A DNA stretch of 64,000 nt from Avena insularis. Lineage: Eukaryota; Streptophyta; Magnoliopsida; Poales; Poaceae. The notes beneath the pieces are model-generated. The model saw only the letters and a program-made list of their open reading frames with translations, was not told the DNA's origin and made no database searches. Both the position numbers and the translations under genes were made by a program. Below, piece after piece: positions 34,441 through 46,100 of the stretch (positions are counted from its first letter, which is position 1; each line of letters begins with the position of its first letter). The DNA lies in the NCBI GenBank assembly GCA_023614405.1, contig CM042694.1:479295392-479359391 (forward strand), in the 5' to 3' direction.

Positions 34441-36446
34441 CTTTGCTAACCGATTAACTTTGAACATTGACCGTTGGATCAATACTAGCAAATGAAAACA
34501 TTGCCAACCTCTTGATCTTCTTTGCCATTCTTAGCATCTAGAAAGATTCTACTGATAGTCTTTAGCACGATGAACACTAGTATGCGCAAACCTGAAAACA
34601 CACAATACTTCATTATTATTCGGTCTTGTGCCAAATGCATGGACTTGGATGGAATTTTCATTTTTTATGAGGTCCTTGATGTAACTTGTACTTCCACCGA
34701 CCACTCGAGCACCTCGCTCTTACGAGACCTACCATTAGATCGGCCATTTGCATTACTTCTTATCTTTATCTCGTCTCTTATCTCTTACAATACCATATAT
34801 ACCACCACTACATAGTGTAGGGATTAACTTATTTTGAACATTGACCGTTGGATCTCAAGACTGGCAAATCCAAACATTGATAACCGTTGGATCTTCTTTT
34901 CCATTCTTAGCATCTATAAAGATTCTATTGATAGTCTTTAGCATGATGAACACTAGTATGCGCAAACCTCAAAACACACAGTACTTCATTACTCGGTTTT
35001 AGGGTCCTTGTGATAAATGCATGGACTTGGATCCAATTTTCATTTTTTATGAGGTCCTTGATGTAAATTGTAATTCTACCCACCGTGTTAACTCTCAAGC
35101 ACCTTGCTCTTACGAGACCTACCATAAGATCAGCCATTGGTAGTACTTCTTACCTTATATTTTATCTTGTCTCATATCTCTTACAATACCATACCACTAC
35201 ATAGTGTAGGGATTAACTTTGAACATATTAACCGTTGGATCAAGACTAGCAAATCCAAACATTGCTAACCGTTGGATCTTTTTTCCATTCTGAGCATCAA
35301 GAAAGATTCGATCTATTGATAGTCTTTAGCACGATGAACGCTAGTATGCGCAAACCTAAAAACACAAACTCCATTGCTCAGTTTTCAGGGTCCCTGTGCA
35401 AATAAATGCATGGACTTGGGTGCAATTTTCATTTTTATGAGGTCCTTGATGTAACTTGTACTTCCACCGACCGTGTTAACTCTCAAGTACCTCTCTCCTA
35501 CGAGACCTACCATTTGATAGCCATGCGTAGTACTTCTTATCTTCTCTTTATCATGTCTTATCTCTTACAATACAATAAACCACTGCATAGTGTACGGATT
35601 AACTTTGAACATTGACCGTTGGATCAAGACTAGCAAACCAAAACATTGCCAAGCTCTTGATATTATTTTCCATTCTTAGCATCTAGAAAGATTCTACTTT
35701 AGCACGATGAACGCTACTATGCGTACACCTAAAAACACAAACTCCATTGATCAGTTTTCAGGGTCCCTGTGCTAGTAAATGCATGGACTTGGGTGCAATT
35801 TTCATTTTTATGATGAGGTCCTTGTTGTAACTTGTACTTCCACCGGCAGAGTTAACTCTCAAGCACCTCTCTCCTACGAGACCTACCATTTGATAGCCAT
35901 TCGCAGTACTTCTTATCTTCTCTTTATCGTGTCTTATGTCTTACAATCCAATAAACCACTACATAGTGTACGGATTAACTTTGAACATTGACCGTTGGAT
36001 CAAGACTAGCAAATCCAAACATTGCCAACCTCTTGATATTATTTTCCATTCTTAGCATCTAGAAAGATTCTACTTTAGCACGATGAACGCTACTATGCGT
36101 AAACCTAAAAACACAAACTCCATTACTCAGTTTTCAGGGTCCTTGTGCTAATAAATGCTTGAACTTGGATGCAATTTTCATTTTTATGACGTCCTTGATG
36201 TAACTTGTACTTCCACTGACCGTGTTAACTCTCAAGCACCTCTCTCCTATGATACCTACCATTTGGTAGGCCATTCGCAGTACTTCCTATCTTCTCTTTA
36301 TCGTGTCTTATCTCTTACAATAAAATAAATCACTACATAGTGTATGGATTAACTTTGAACATTGACCGTTGGATCAAGTCTAGCAAATCCAAACATTACC
36401 AAACGCTAGATCTTATTTTCCATTGTTAGCATCTAGAAAGATTCCA
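34441..36446. repeat. Tandem array B, second block, period about 380 bp
   Basis: ATTGACCGTTGG (or ATTAACCG) at 34466, 34839, 35227, 35611, 35987 and 36361. Same unit content as 23960-25990, again preceded by repeat C. The last unit is cut by the MITE at 36447 and then by the Athila element. Confidence 0.9.
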
Positions 36447-36568
36447 CTCCCTCCGACCCTAATTAGTTGACTTAGATTGTCTCGATTCGAATGTATCTAG
36501 ACTTGTTTTAGTGTTAGATACGTTTGAATCTAGATAAAACTAAGTCAACTAATTTGGATCGGAGGGAG
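36447..36568. mobile_element. Stowaway-like MITE, 122 bp
   Basis: CTCCCTCCGACCCTAATTAG at the left pairs with CTAATTTGGATCGGAGGGAG at the right, with internal arms TTGACTTAG / CTAAGTCAA. Left flank CA, right flank TA (36569-36570). The Athila LTR begins at 36571, directly after that TA. Confidence 0.85.
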
Positions 36569-36570
36569 TA

Positions 36571-38084
36571 TGATGACCCACAAGTATAGGGGGTGTATCA
36601 CAGTATTTTTGATAAGTAAGAGTGTTGAACCCAACGAGGAGCAGAAGGTGTTGGCGAATGGCTTGGAGCAGGAATTCTCTATAAATACTTAGCAAACAAA
36701 TTTTTAGGGGTTTTTGATAATGTAGGTAAATAAAGTTCGAGTAAATAAAAGACAATAAGAATAAATGCAGCAAGTGGACCAATCCTTTCTTTAGCAAAGG
36801 ACAAGCCGGTTGTATTACTTAAGATGACGAAACGTTCTCGAGGACACATGGGAATATCATCAAGTGCTTTCGCTTCATATAGTTGATTAATCTTCTTTAG
36901 TTTGCTAAGTGTTGTGTGGGTGAACCTGTGCTAATGTACCGACCTTCCTAGGACTAATACATACTTGTGATTATACCCCTTGCAAGCATCCGCGAGTACA
37001 AGAAAGTAATTAAGGTAGAAACCTAACCAGAGCTTTAAACTCTAAGACCCTAACATCCCTTGTGCAAAGGTTTCCTAACGGGGGTTCAGGTTTCTGTCAC
37101 TCCGGCAACCCCTACAATTAGTAGACAAATACACAATGCATTCCTCTAGGCCCATGTAGGTGAAGTGTCATGTAGTCGGTGTTCACATGACACCACTAGA
37201 AGAAGTACACCACAACTTAAAGATCAAACTATTGAATCTTTCTCAACACAATTCCACTACTAACAACATGACTTCTCCCATGTCCTCAAGAACAAAACGA
37301 ACTACTCACAAGACATCATATGGATCATGATCAGAGATGATATAATGATATGTAACAATCTGAACATAAACAATAATTCAATGGTTCACTCAATAGCATC
37401 AACTACAAGGAGTAATCAACACCGGGAAAGTTTCCCCTAAGAACTATGCAAGATTTAACCCAATTGTTACAACGGTATGAAGTGGTGATGATGGTGCTGG
37501 TAGAGATGATGGTGGTGATGATGATGATGATGATCCCGATCAAGTCCAGCTTGATGGTGGTATTGATGGCGACGATCTCCCCTCTCCGGGAAGGAATTCC
37601 CCCGGTAGAATTCTGTCTGCCAGAGAGATCTTTCTCTCTCGGTGTTTTCCGCCCCTTAGAGGCGGCGGAATCTTTCTGTCGTTGCTCCCCGAGTCTTAGG
37701 GTTTCGGGAGGATAATATACGCTAGAGGGGAGAGGCTGGAGTGGACCAGGGCAGCCACACCACTTGGTGGTGCGGCCTGGGGTGGCCCGCGCCAGGGGGT
37801 GGTGTGGGCCCCCTGTGGCCCATCTCCACTTCCCCTTCTGGATTTCTACGTCTTCTGGAAAAATAGGATTTTCCATGTATTTTCCTGGATTTTCTGATCT
37901 TCGCGAATTTTGCCTCCAAACAGCACCTTTTCCATCAGAATCCTGACTGCAGCGTCCATGCTCCAAAAGTCATCAACCATGCAAAAACAGATGAAATAAC
38001 ATAAGTATCATCTCTTAATATGAAATATATCAATGAATAACAGTAAATTATGATATAGAATAGTGATGCAAAATGGACGTATCA
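36571..38084 (-). mobile_element. 3' LTR of Athila-like element, 1514 bp
   Basis: On the minus strand it begins TGATACGTCCATTTTGC right after a polypurine tract and ends CTTGTGGGTCATCA. The inner end matches the partial LTR at 63808-64000 base for base over most of that overlap. A GAT-rich microsatellite lies at about 37487-37535. ORFs 37403-37966 are inside the LTR and not genes. Confidence 0.9.
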
Positions 38085-38100
38085 ACTCCCCCCAAGCTTA
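38085..38100 (-). other. Polypurine tract
   Basis: Minus-strand AAGCTTGGGGGGAGT immediately precedes the LTR start, the expected plus-strand DNA priming site. Confidence 0.8.
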
Positions 38101-40070
38101 GACTTCACTTGTCCTCAAGCGAAACTGAACTCAATAAACATGACCTCAAGTTTATGGAGTGAAGAGTCGATAGAAGAATAGGGACAAGAAGCATTTCATC
38201 AATACATAAGTCATAATAGAAGATAACTCGCTATTATATAACTTAACTTGCAATAAGTAAAGGAAACACAATAAAGATACATAAAGTAAATCACAATTGG
38301 GAATGGCAAACTTAGCTCTTGGTCGAAGAATAGTTGACAATTTGCTAGAGTTCACAAATAACTGATTTTCAATGATAGCTTTCAAAGTAGTAGACACTAA
38401 GATAAGAGAAATGTGCAAAACAAGGAACATAAGAGACATGATTGAATAAGTCATCATATGAATGAATGAAACACAACAACTCAAAATGCTTGCTAAGGTA
38501 GAAGAGAATGGGTTTACTGACTCAACTAAAAAGTAAACGAAAGGCCCTTCGCAGAGGGAAGCAGGGATTTCAAGTTTCATAAAGAGCTTCCAAAAATTAT
38601 GGTACTTATTAGCTTTCAGCTCTCATTGCCCCTGTCATAGGCATCTTCAGGTGATTAAGGTTAAAGTGATCAAATATGAGGATATGCTTGACAAGTTGCA
38701 AGATTAAAATCTCATGTCCCTTGAATATGAGGGTCGCTCCTCATGCTAATCAAGTTTAGTCACCGGTAAGTTCTTGTCATAGTAAGTACATGTGTATCAT
38801 AGAGAACCGCCAACGGGGTACTCCTTGCCCGATGATACGGAAGAATCCCCATATCAAAATGACAAGGCAAGCAGGCAACAAGCATCTCAGCAATCTTCTT
38901 ATTTACCATGGGAATATGGTGCTTTTTATCTCTTTCCTCTTTTCTCATCTCCTTTTTTTTCTTTTTCTCTTTTTCTCAATCTCTATCTCTTTTTTTATAA
39001 GAAGAATGCTTCATAGATGCTCATTATGGTTACGCTGCAGGTTTCCACCATGACAGCTTGGATTAGACCGCCCAGTGCTTTCTAACACACATACATAACT
39101 CCATGGACTTACAAGCTCCCTTTCATTTCACACCATTTACATCCATAGACAAAAGAACATGATATCAACTAGGTACAAAGTACCGGTGCAATGTTGAAAG
39201 CGTTCCCCATGACATCATGGTTCTGCTAACTCACAACTTACAAAGCGCAAGCATATACGCAACATAGATGGGCACAATGGTTCAAGTTTATTAAGTGCAA
39301 GAAAGTAAAGTGTGCCATCAAGTTCGTGAGAGCTTTAATCACTAATTTTCGCATAACAAGTTTAATTTGGAAGGTAGATAAAAACATTAATTTACTTGGA
39401 ATAGCAATAGTGCTAGTAGGTAGGTATGGTGGACAAAATGGCATGGGTTTTGGTTTAAGGATTGGATGCACGAGAAGCATTCCCTCTCAGTACAGGTTTT
39501 AACCTAGCAAGGCTGGGTAGCAAGCATAAGAGTTGAAGGAAACAAACAAACATACAAGTGATAAAAACAAACATGCAATCTTCCTTAGAAGTACAAAATA
39601 TCTTAACTAGAGAATACTAAACTTATGAGCAAACCAAGAAAGAAAGATGATGAAATTATATTTCTTTAGAGTACTTTTATCTTTTTCATTCAAATCTCAA
39701 AATAGTGTTGCTACTGACCGAGCCAGGTTTTCCAAAACCAACTAAATTAACTCAATGATCCCAAAGTGACACCAATACTAACGACAAGATCAATCATATA
39801 ACCATGAATGAAAACTAATATAAGATATGCAAAAGAGTAAATGATAGAACTTCTCATTAATATTCCATAACGGCAACTCACACCAAGGGATACATAGATA
39901 TCTAACGAGAGGGGGGACACTTCCATGATGCAAACCATCCTACATGATAACTTCTCTATTCATGATATGACTCTACTAAAAAGGTAAAAAGATAGAAGAT
40001 AGTGATGTGATACCGCGACACTCCCCCAAGCTTGGAATAAACCAAGGGGATGCCAAAACCTGATGATGAA
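38101..40070 (-). other. 3' non-coding region of Athila-like element
   Basis: Long untranslated stretch between the accessory ORF and the PPT, usual for Athila-lineage elements. It includes a purine-rich run on the minus strand (forward C/T tract 38930-38998) and a second PPT-like AAGCTTGGGGGAG at about 40021-40036. ORFs here (e.g. 38152-38580) show no recognised domain. Confidence 0.5.
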
Positions 40071-40625
40071 TTACTCCTTCAGTGGTGGTGGTATTCTCCC
40101 GATGAGCTCTTTGATTAGTTTCCCCAAGTCCTCAACCTCGAAGGTGAGATTATGAATCAACTGTGAGTTTTGCTCAATGTGGCTCATGATCATGTCGGGT
40201 TGCGAATTCCAGCTCTTGCGATTCTTTCCCCACTCTTCCTCCTTGAAGTCTTCTTTTCCTGCATGGCTTGAACGAGGTAAATCCCAATTGGAGGGTAGTT
40301 TCTCCTTGGGCATATTCTGGGATTGATGCTCATGGATAAGGGTATGGAAAGGATTCTTGGTGCGTGGAGGAAGTGACCGTGGAGCCAAACAGTGACGCGG
40401 AGGTTTCCCTCCAGTTGACATCCGTGCAGTCCTTCTGATCCTGGCAGGTTTTGCCAACACTCCAATGCTTGCAATGGTAGTGCCGGTGTGCTGATGTTGG
40501 CTTTGCTTTGCCTCCTCTTCATGTTCACTCTTGATCTCCTTCTCCTTCCCGGGGTCTTGGAGATCTTCCTCCATAGGCTCCTTTCCCTTATCCTTGGCGG
40601 ACACCATTGTGCTTCTAACTTTCAA
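40071..40625 (-). CDS. Athila-type 3' accessory ORF, unknown function
   Basis: 184 codons, strongly charged. The N-terminal half is rich in K, E, D and Q (MVSAKDKGKEPMEEDLQ...), the middle is basic and proline-containing, and the last 40 residues look amphipathic with a possible short coiled coil (HNLTFEVEDLGKLIKEL). It lies between integrase and the 3' LTR, where Athila elements have an env-like or accessory ORF. I see no signal peptide or membrane segment, so an envelope role is not supported. The frame is open, but the element is dead elsewhere. The best start is uncertain: the codons KVRST precede MVSAKDK, and the second Met is equally plausible. Confidence 0.45.
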   Translation of the reverse strand: MKVRSTMVSAKDKGKEPMEEDLQDPGKEKEIKSEHEEEAKQSQHQHTGTTIASIGVLAKPARIRRTARMSTGGKPPRHCLAPRSLPPRTKNPFHTLIHEHQSQNMPKEKLPSNWDLPRSSHAGKEDFKEEEWGKNRKSWNSQPDMIMSHIEQNSQLIHNLTFEVEDLGKLIKELIGRIPPPLKE

Positions 40626-40927
40626 GAATAGTTCCTGGCAGAAACAGATCGAAACGAAAACACGACGAGAACACGATATACGAACCTCGGGGGATCCGGG
40701 GGATTATATACTACGAAGTTTTACAACAAAAGGATGGTACTGGGAGAAAATGGGTCGGAGACGGAGGCCGAGGTGGCCACACCACCGGGCTGCCAGGCCC
40801 GCACTTGGGGTGGTGTGAGCCACTCGCCTGCTTGCCCCTCTTTCGCTTTGTAGCTATCCTTGTTGGATAAAAACTGCAATATAACTGGATAGAATTTTCG
40901 CGGAACTTTTCTTACCAGAACTGTTAC

Positions 40928-42019
40928 CTATTCGAAGACGGACTCTGCAGGTCTCTGAATTTGGTGTTTGATAAATTTTTCTGGAGTTACCACTTGAATA
41001 GCATCAACATCTTCATTGTAAGAATCTCCAGTAATATAGTGCTTGAGTCGCTGACCATTCACCACTTGTGTAGTGTTATCTTTTAAAGAAGAAATTTTCA
41101 TTGCTCCTGAACGATACACTTCTTCAATAACAAAAGGTCCTTCCCATTTTGACAGTAGTTTCCCTGCAAAAAATCTGAGACGAGACCTATACAATAGAAC
41201 CTTCTCACCAACATGGAACTCTCTCTTAAGAATTCTCCTGTCATGCCATTTTTTAACTTTTTCTTTAAATAGTCTAGCATTTTCATATGCTTCACTCCTC
41301 CACTTGTCTAACAAACTTAAGTCAAATAATCTTTTCTCACCAGCAAGTTTGAAGTCTCTATTAAGTTCTTTCACTTCCCAATAAGCTTTGTGTTCTAATT
41401 CTAAAGGCAGGTGGCAAGCTTTCCCATAGACCATTTTGTAAGGAGACATTCCCATAGGATTTTTATAAGCAGTTCTATAAGCCCATAAAGCATCATTCAA
41501 CTTTTTATCCCAATTTTTTATAGATATATTAATAGTCTTTTGCAAGATGGATTTATTTTCTCTATTTGATAGCTCTACTTGCCCACTGGTTTGGGGATGA
41601 TAAGCTGAAGCAATTCTATGGTTAACATCATATTTAGCAAGGGTCTTTCTAAAGCCACCATGAATGAAATGAGAACCTCCATCAGTCATAAGATATCTAG
41701 GCACTCCAAACCTAGGAAAGATAATGTCCTTAAGCATTTTTAAAGAGGTCTCACCATCAGCACTTTTCGTAGGTATGGCTTCTACCCACTTAGTAACATA
41801 GTCAACAGCAACAAGAATATTAGTATTACCTTTTGAAGGGGGAAAAGGACCCATAAATTCAAATCCCCAACAGTCAAAGGGTTCAATAACTAGAGAGTAA
41901 TTCATAGGAATTTCATTGCATCTAGAAATATTACCAACATGATGACACTCATCACAAGATAAAACAAATTGTCTTGCATCATTAAAAAGGGTAGGCCAAT
42001 AGAAACCTGATTGTAGCAC
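40928..42019 (-). CDS. Integrase region of Athila-like pol (open segment)
   Basis: 363 open codons of the pol polyprotein. The HHCC zinc-binding pair C-x2-C (CDECH) is present; its HH partner (YGGHHAGD) lies just upstream across a stop at about 42020. The catalytic triad is visible: D in VAVDYVTKW, D in MTDGGSHF and E in GQVELSN. Then DALWAYRTAYK, GKACHLPLELEHKAYW and a C-terminal KWEGPFVIEEVY segment, all standard Athila integrase landmarks. Integrase joins the cDNA to the chromosome. There is no own start codon; in the live element it is cleaved from gag-pol. The open frame is a remnant and is not expected to be expressed. Confidence 0.85.
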   Translation of the reverse strand: MLQSGFYWPTLFNDARQFVLSCDECHHVGNISRCNEIPMNYSLVIEPFDCWGFEFMGPFPPSKGNTNILVAVDYVTKWVEAIPTKSADGETSLKMLKDIIFPRFGVPRYLMTDGGSHFIHGGFRKTLAKYDVNHRIASAYHPQTSGQVELSNRENKSILQKTINISIKNWDKKLNDALWAYRTAYKNPMGMSPYKMVYGKACHLPLELEHKAYWEVKELNRDFKLAGEKRLFDLSLLDKWRSEAYENARLFKEKVKKWHDRRILKREFHVGEKVLLYRSRLRFFAGKLLSKWEGPFVIEEVYRSGAMKISSLKDNTTQVVNGQRLKHYITGDSYNEDVDAIQVVTPEKFIKHQIQRPAESVFE

Positions 42020-42022
42020 CTT

Positions 42023-42720
42023 TTACGCAGTTCTATCTCCCGCATGATGTCCTCCATAGGCACTACCATGACATTTCCGCAATATCTCCTTTTGTTCATA
42101 TTCTGGAACACATCTTCGCATAATACCATCCACTCCTTCTTTATATAAATGTGGGTCATCCCAAAAATAATGCCTCAAATCGTAAAAGAACTTCCTTCTT
42201 TGCTGAGTTGTGAAAGTTGGAGGCAAATACTTGGAGACAATAAAGTTAGCATAATCAGCATACCAAGGGCTCCCTCGCGAGCTTACCCCTATTGCAGCCA
42301 ACTGTTCATTTGGGAAACTATCATTAATTGGTATAGGATCAAAAGAGATGTTTTCCAATCGAGATAAATTATCAGCTACAAGATTTTCAGCACCTTTCCT
42401 ATCTACAATATGTAGGTCAAACACTTGTAAGAGTAACACCCATCTAATAAGCCTAGGCTTAGCATCTTTATTCATCATAAGGTACTTAATAGCAGCATGA
42501 TCAGTATGAATGGTAACTTTTGAGTCAACAATATAAGGTCTAAACTTATCACAAGCAAAGAAAACGGCTAAGAATTCTTTTTTAGTAGTAGCATAATTCC
42601 TTTGAGCAGCGTCAAGAGTCTTACTAGCATAATGGATAACATTTAACTTTTTATCTATTCGTTAACCAAGGAAAGCACCTACAGCAAAATCACTAGCGTC
42701 ACACATTATTTCAAAGGTAA
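42023..42720 (-). pseudogene. RNase H region of Athila-like pol
   Basis: On the minus strand the region begins with the CDASDFAVGA block near 42700, then [19 protein letters not shown] near 42610, [11 protein letters not shown] near 42545, [10 protein letters not shown] near 42500, and [11 protein letters not shown] near 42370. Lesions: a one-base frameshift after SLP (about 42709), a stop in the GxRI motif (about 42662) and a stop after DRTA (about 42020). Confidence 0.8.
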
Positions 42721-43147
42721 ACTCCAATGAGGTGGTTGAATGATAGGAGCAGTAGTTAAAGCCTTCTTTAGAGTTTGAAAAGCTTCCTTACAATCATCAT
42801 CAAAGACAAAGGGTACATCCTTTTGAAGAAGATTAGTGAGGGATTTTGATATCTTAGAGAAATCTTTAATAAACCTTCTATAGAAACCAGCATGATCAAG
42901 GATACTACGAATACCTTTGACGTCTCTTAGATAGGGCATTTTGTCAATTGCCTCAACTTTAGCTCTATCAACTTCTATGTGTATTTCAGAAACCTTATGT
43001 CTAAGTACAATCCCTTCATTCACCATGAAGTGGCATTTCTCCCAATTAAGAACAAGATTAGTGTCTTCACATCTCTACAAAACTTTGTCGAGGTTGTGCA
43101 GACAATTATCAAAAGAAGTTCCATAGACGGAGAAGTCATCCATGAAT
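42706..43147 (-). pseudogene. C-terminal RT region of Athila-like pol
   Basis: Starts with the catalytic FMDDFSVYG at the Tekay insertion border (43115-43147), so the N-terminal half of RT is missing on this side. A TAG sits at a position where the family has glutamine (about 43077, in HNLDKVL-stop-RCED). Downstream are NWEKCHFMV, HAGFYRRFIKDFSKIS and KKALTTAPIIQPP. The insertion and these stops abolish RT. Confidence 0.85.
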
Positions 43148-46100
43148 TGTAGCATCCCATATGTCTAACATCTGTAATGCTACATGGTCTAATAATAAAA
43201 TGATATTTCCTACATATATTTTGTTGCATCATAATTATATCATGCTCATGTCATCATGCCACCTTGCATTTGAGCATCATATAAAACCCTTTTCATTTGG
43301 TTCTTATCTCATATGCACTATTAATCGTATTTGCCTCTTGATACATTGCATTTGGTTCTTACTAAATCCTATTGGGCTTTTGATATATGTTAAATGCCCA
43401 AGTTGAGTTGAGGGCATATCTTTTACTTCCCCTTCCATCTACTAACATGCCATACACCTCTCCTTTGATATCATCTATTTTCCACCATATACATGTATGT
43501 GGCCTTTTGTTGATAGTATTTAAAACCAGGCCACATATATTTGTATGGATCCAATCTACCTATCTCATACACTCATACACATGTGATATGTTTCACCATC
43601 TTAATACATCATGCATGCATGGAGGTAATCTTGCATGTCTCATGCAAATAAAACCCTCCACCTTCCCTTTTCCTCAATCTTTTATTTTTGGGTGTGGTGT
43701 CCAGTCTACCTTGCCTTTCCATCTCCTTCTATTCAATCCTAGTGCTTGCCTCTCTCAAATATTCATATATGTATGTGGCATACCTTTTATTCAAATCTAG
43801 TTCTACATGCAATATTAGCCCTAATCACATGTGATATCAATGTCTCTAGTGACCTCCCTTTTATTCAAATTCTTTTGAACTTGTTTGTTTGTTCAACTTT
43901 TTGATCAAATTCTATATCTACACTCCATCTACAAGTTTTCCTAGCTAATCTAGCTATCTAAATAAAGACTCCATCTCTATATTTATTTTTGTCTCTTGAT
44001 CTCTGCTTAAATCTTTGACACTAAATCCGTCTAAAGTTTTGTCTAAAACCAGTCCCATCTAGTCTAGTTTGGACTATATAAAAAATCTAATCCCCTTCTT
44101 CTATATACACATACACACCTTACCTCTCACCTAGCTAAAACCCTAAATATGCATGTACCACACATACTTATACCAGCTAGCTATCTACACCCTCTTTTGG
44201 TGTGTGGTTGCATGCACCGATTCACACACACATGTGCACCAAGGCAATCTGGGAGGGAGACGTTTTTCCCTGAACCGAGCAACGACAGCAGTTGCAGCGC
44301 GCCCCTCCTAGTCTGAACCCGACGCCCTGCACGCCTCTTGTTTCTCTTCTTTTCCCTCTAGCACACAACACGTGATCGCCAGCCCCACCCCACACCGCGT
44401 CGTACTCGCTCTCCCTTACCTCGGCATAAAGCAAGCAGAGGCAGCTGCCAGCCTCACCCTCCTCACCTAACCTCCATCCCCATCCCTCTTCCCTTCTCAC
44501 CTTCCCTGGATCGGGATCGAGATCCCCAGCCAGCCCTAAACCCGGCCACCGTCTACCCTGTCCCCGACGTCGTCCTGCTGCCGTTGCCACCGAGCCACCT
44601 TGCCCAGGAGCCACGTGAGGAGGTGCACATCGTCCTTGATGTTGTACAGCACTAGGAGCTAGGAGGAGGAGGGTTGGGTAACCACATCACACCGTCGCCG
44701 AGGCCGTGCCACCGCAGCCATCGCGTCGACCACCCCGTCTGCGTCCTCTTCGCTCCCCGTTCTGGCCTGCTCGGCTTGCCGACGAGCGCGAGGTGAGGCC
44801 TTCCTTCCTCCAGCAACCCCCTATGTCCCTGTTGTCGTCCCTATCACTGCAGACGTCGAATCCGCGCCCCAGGCAAGATCAAGGCTCAAGAGCCACGGAC
44901 AGCAGCAGCAGCGTCTATAGTCGTGCCTGTTCTTCGCGTCAGTGCTGTCGTTGTGTTGCTCCTCTTCGGTTTCTACAAAAACAAAAGTGGTAGATGATCC
45001 TCCCCTCTTTAAAACGAGCCATTACACGCTCAATTTGGTTCGGCGAAGCGCCCTGAATCTTCCTCGCAAGATTGCTCCAGCTCTTGCGTTTCCTGTCGAA
45101 ATCCAGTCTACAACCGGCCCATGTTTTTCCCTCTATTCTTCTCCTCGCCCCGTCCGCTGCAGACCTCCGTTGGCGAAGCTCCAAACACCAAAGTTGTAGA
45201 CCAACCTTTCCTCTACATCTTTGCTTTTTGCATCGTCGCGAGTTCTGCAGCCAATCTCTCGCCTTCAATCAAAGTCGGGAGTAGCTACTGTTTTTCTCAG
45301 ACCTTATTCTTCAGTTTCGTCAGCCTCGCGGAGAGTTTTGTGCATAAGACCCTGAACTTTTTCCCGCCTCCACCCGTGGTCCTCTGAGCCCCACCGGTCA
45401 GCCGCCGCGCTGTTTTTACGAAAAGGCACCCGGACTCCGCCTTTTTCCCTCCGCGCGGACCCGGCTCACCCACGTGTTCAAATGGCAAGACACGCCAGCA
45501 TGGCCCCGCGATACGTTGGCCCCACTCGTCTGTCTCAGTGGCTAGCTTCAGCCACGGTGAGAAAACTGCTGCGCTGTTTACCGCCAGTGCAGTGATGCGT
45601 CAGCGTCGGGTCCACCCGTCTCTGACTGCGGCTATCTGTTCCTATGTAACAAAAGTTCCAGCGACTTTTTCAAAATAAAAATAATTCCAGAAAATTGTTT
45701 ATATGTTTTTAAAATCCAGAAATTAATATCTTTAATTTGATAATACAAATGATATATGTTTTTGAAAAAAAAATATGAGGATTTCAAATATGCCATTCAA
45801 AATAATGTTTGATTAATTAAAATTTTCGAAATTGTTTAATTGCAATAAAAATGCCTTTTCTTAATTAATTAATAACTTTATTTCTATAACTCTAAATTTG
45901 ACAAATAATATGTCTAAATCGATCAGTGCGATGAGCCCGTTCTGTTTATGCATTCCATGTTCTGAATTGCAGCATGTATCATGTCATTATTAAAAATCAG
46001 AACTGTTTATGGCAATAAAACTTGACCAAATAATTAATAAAATGATTTATTCTTGTCCCCACACCTCACCCTTGCCATGCTACCTTATTGCCATGTAAAT

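Noticed and set aside
37403..37966. 187-codon minus ORF
   Set aside because: Inside the Athila LTR and contains a GAT microsatellite read as poly-I/T; not a gene.
44222..45387. ORFs of 85-130 codons in the Tekay LTR GC-rich part
   Set aside because: Open because of high GC content; overlapping on both strands, not conserved in frame with 59141-60313.
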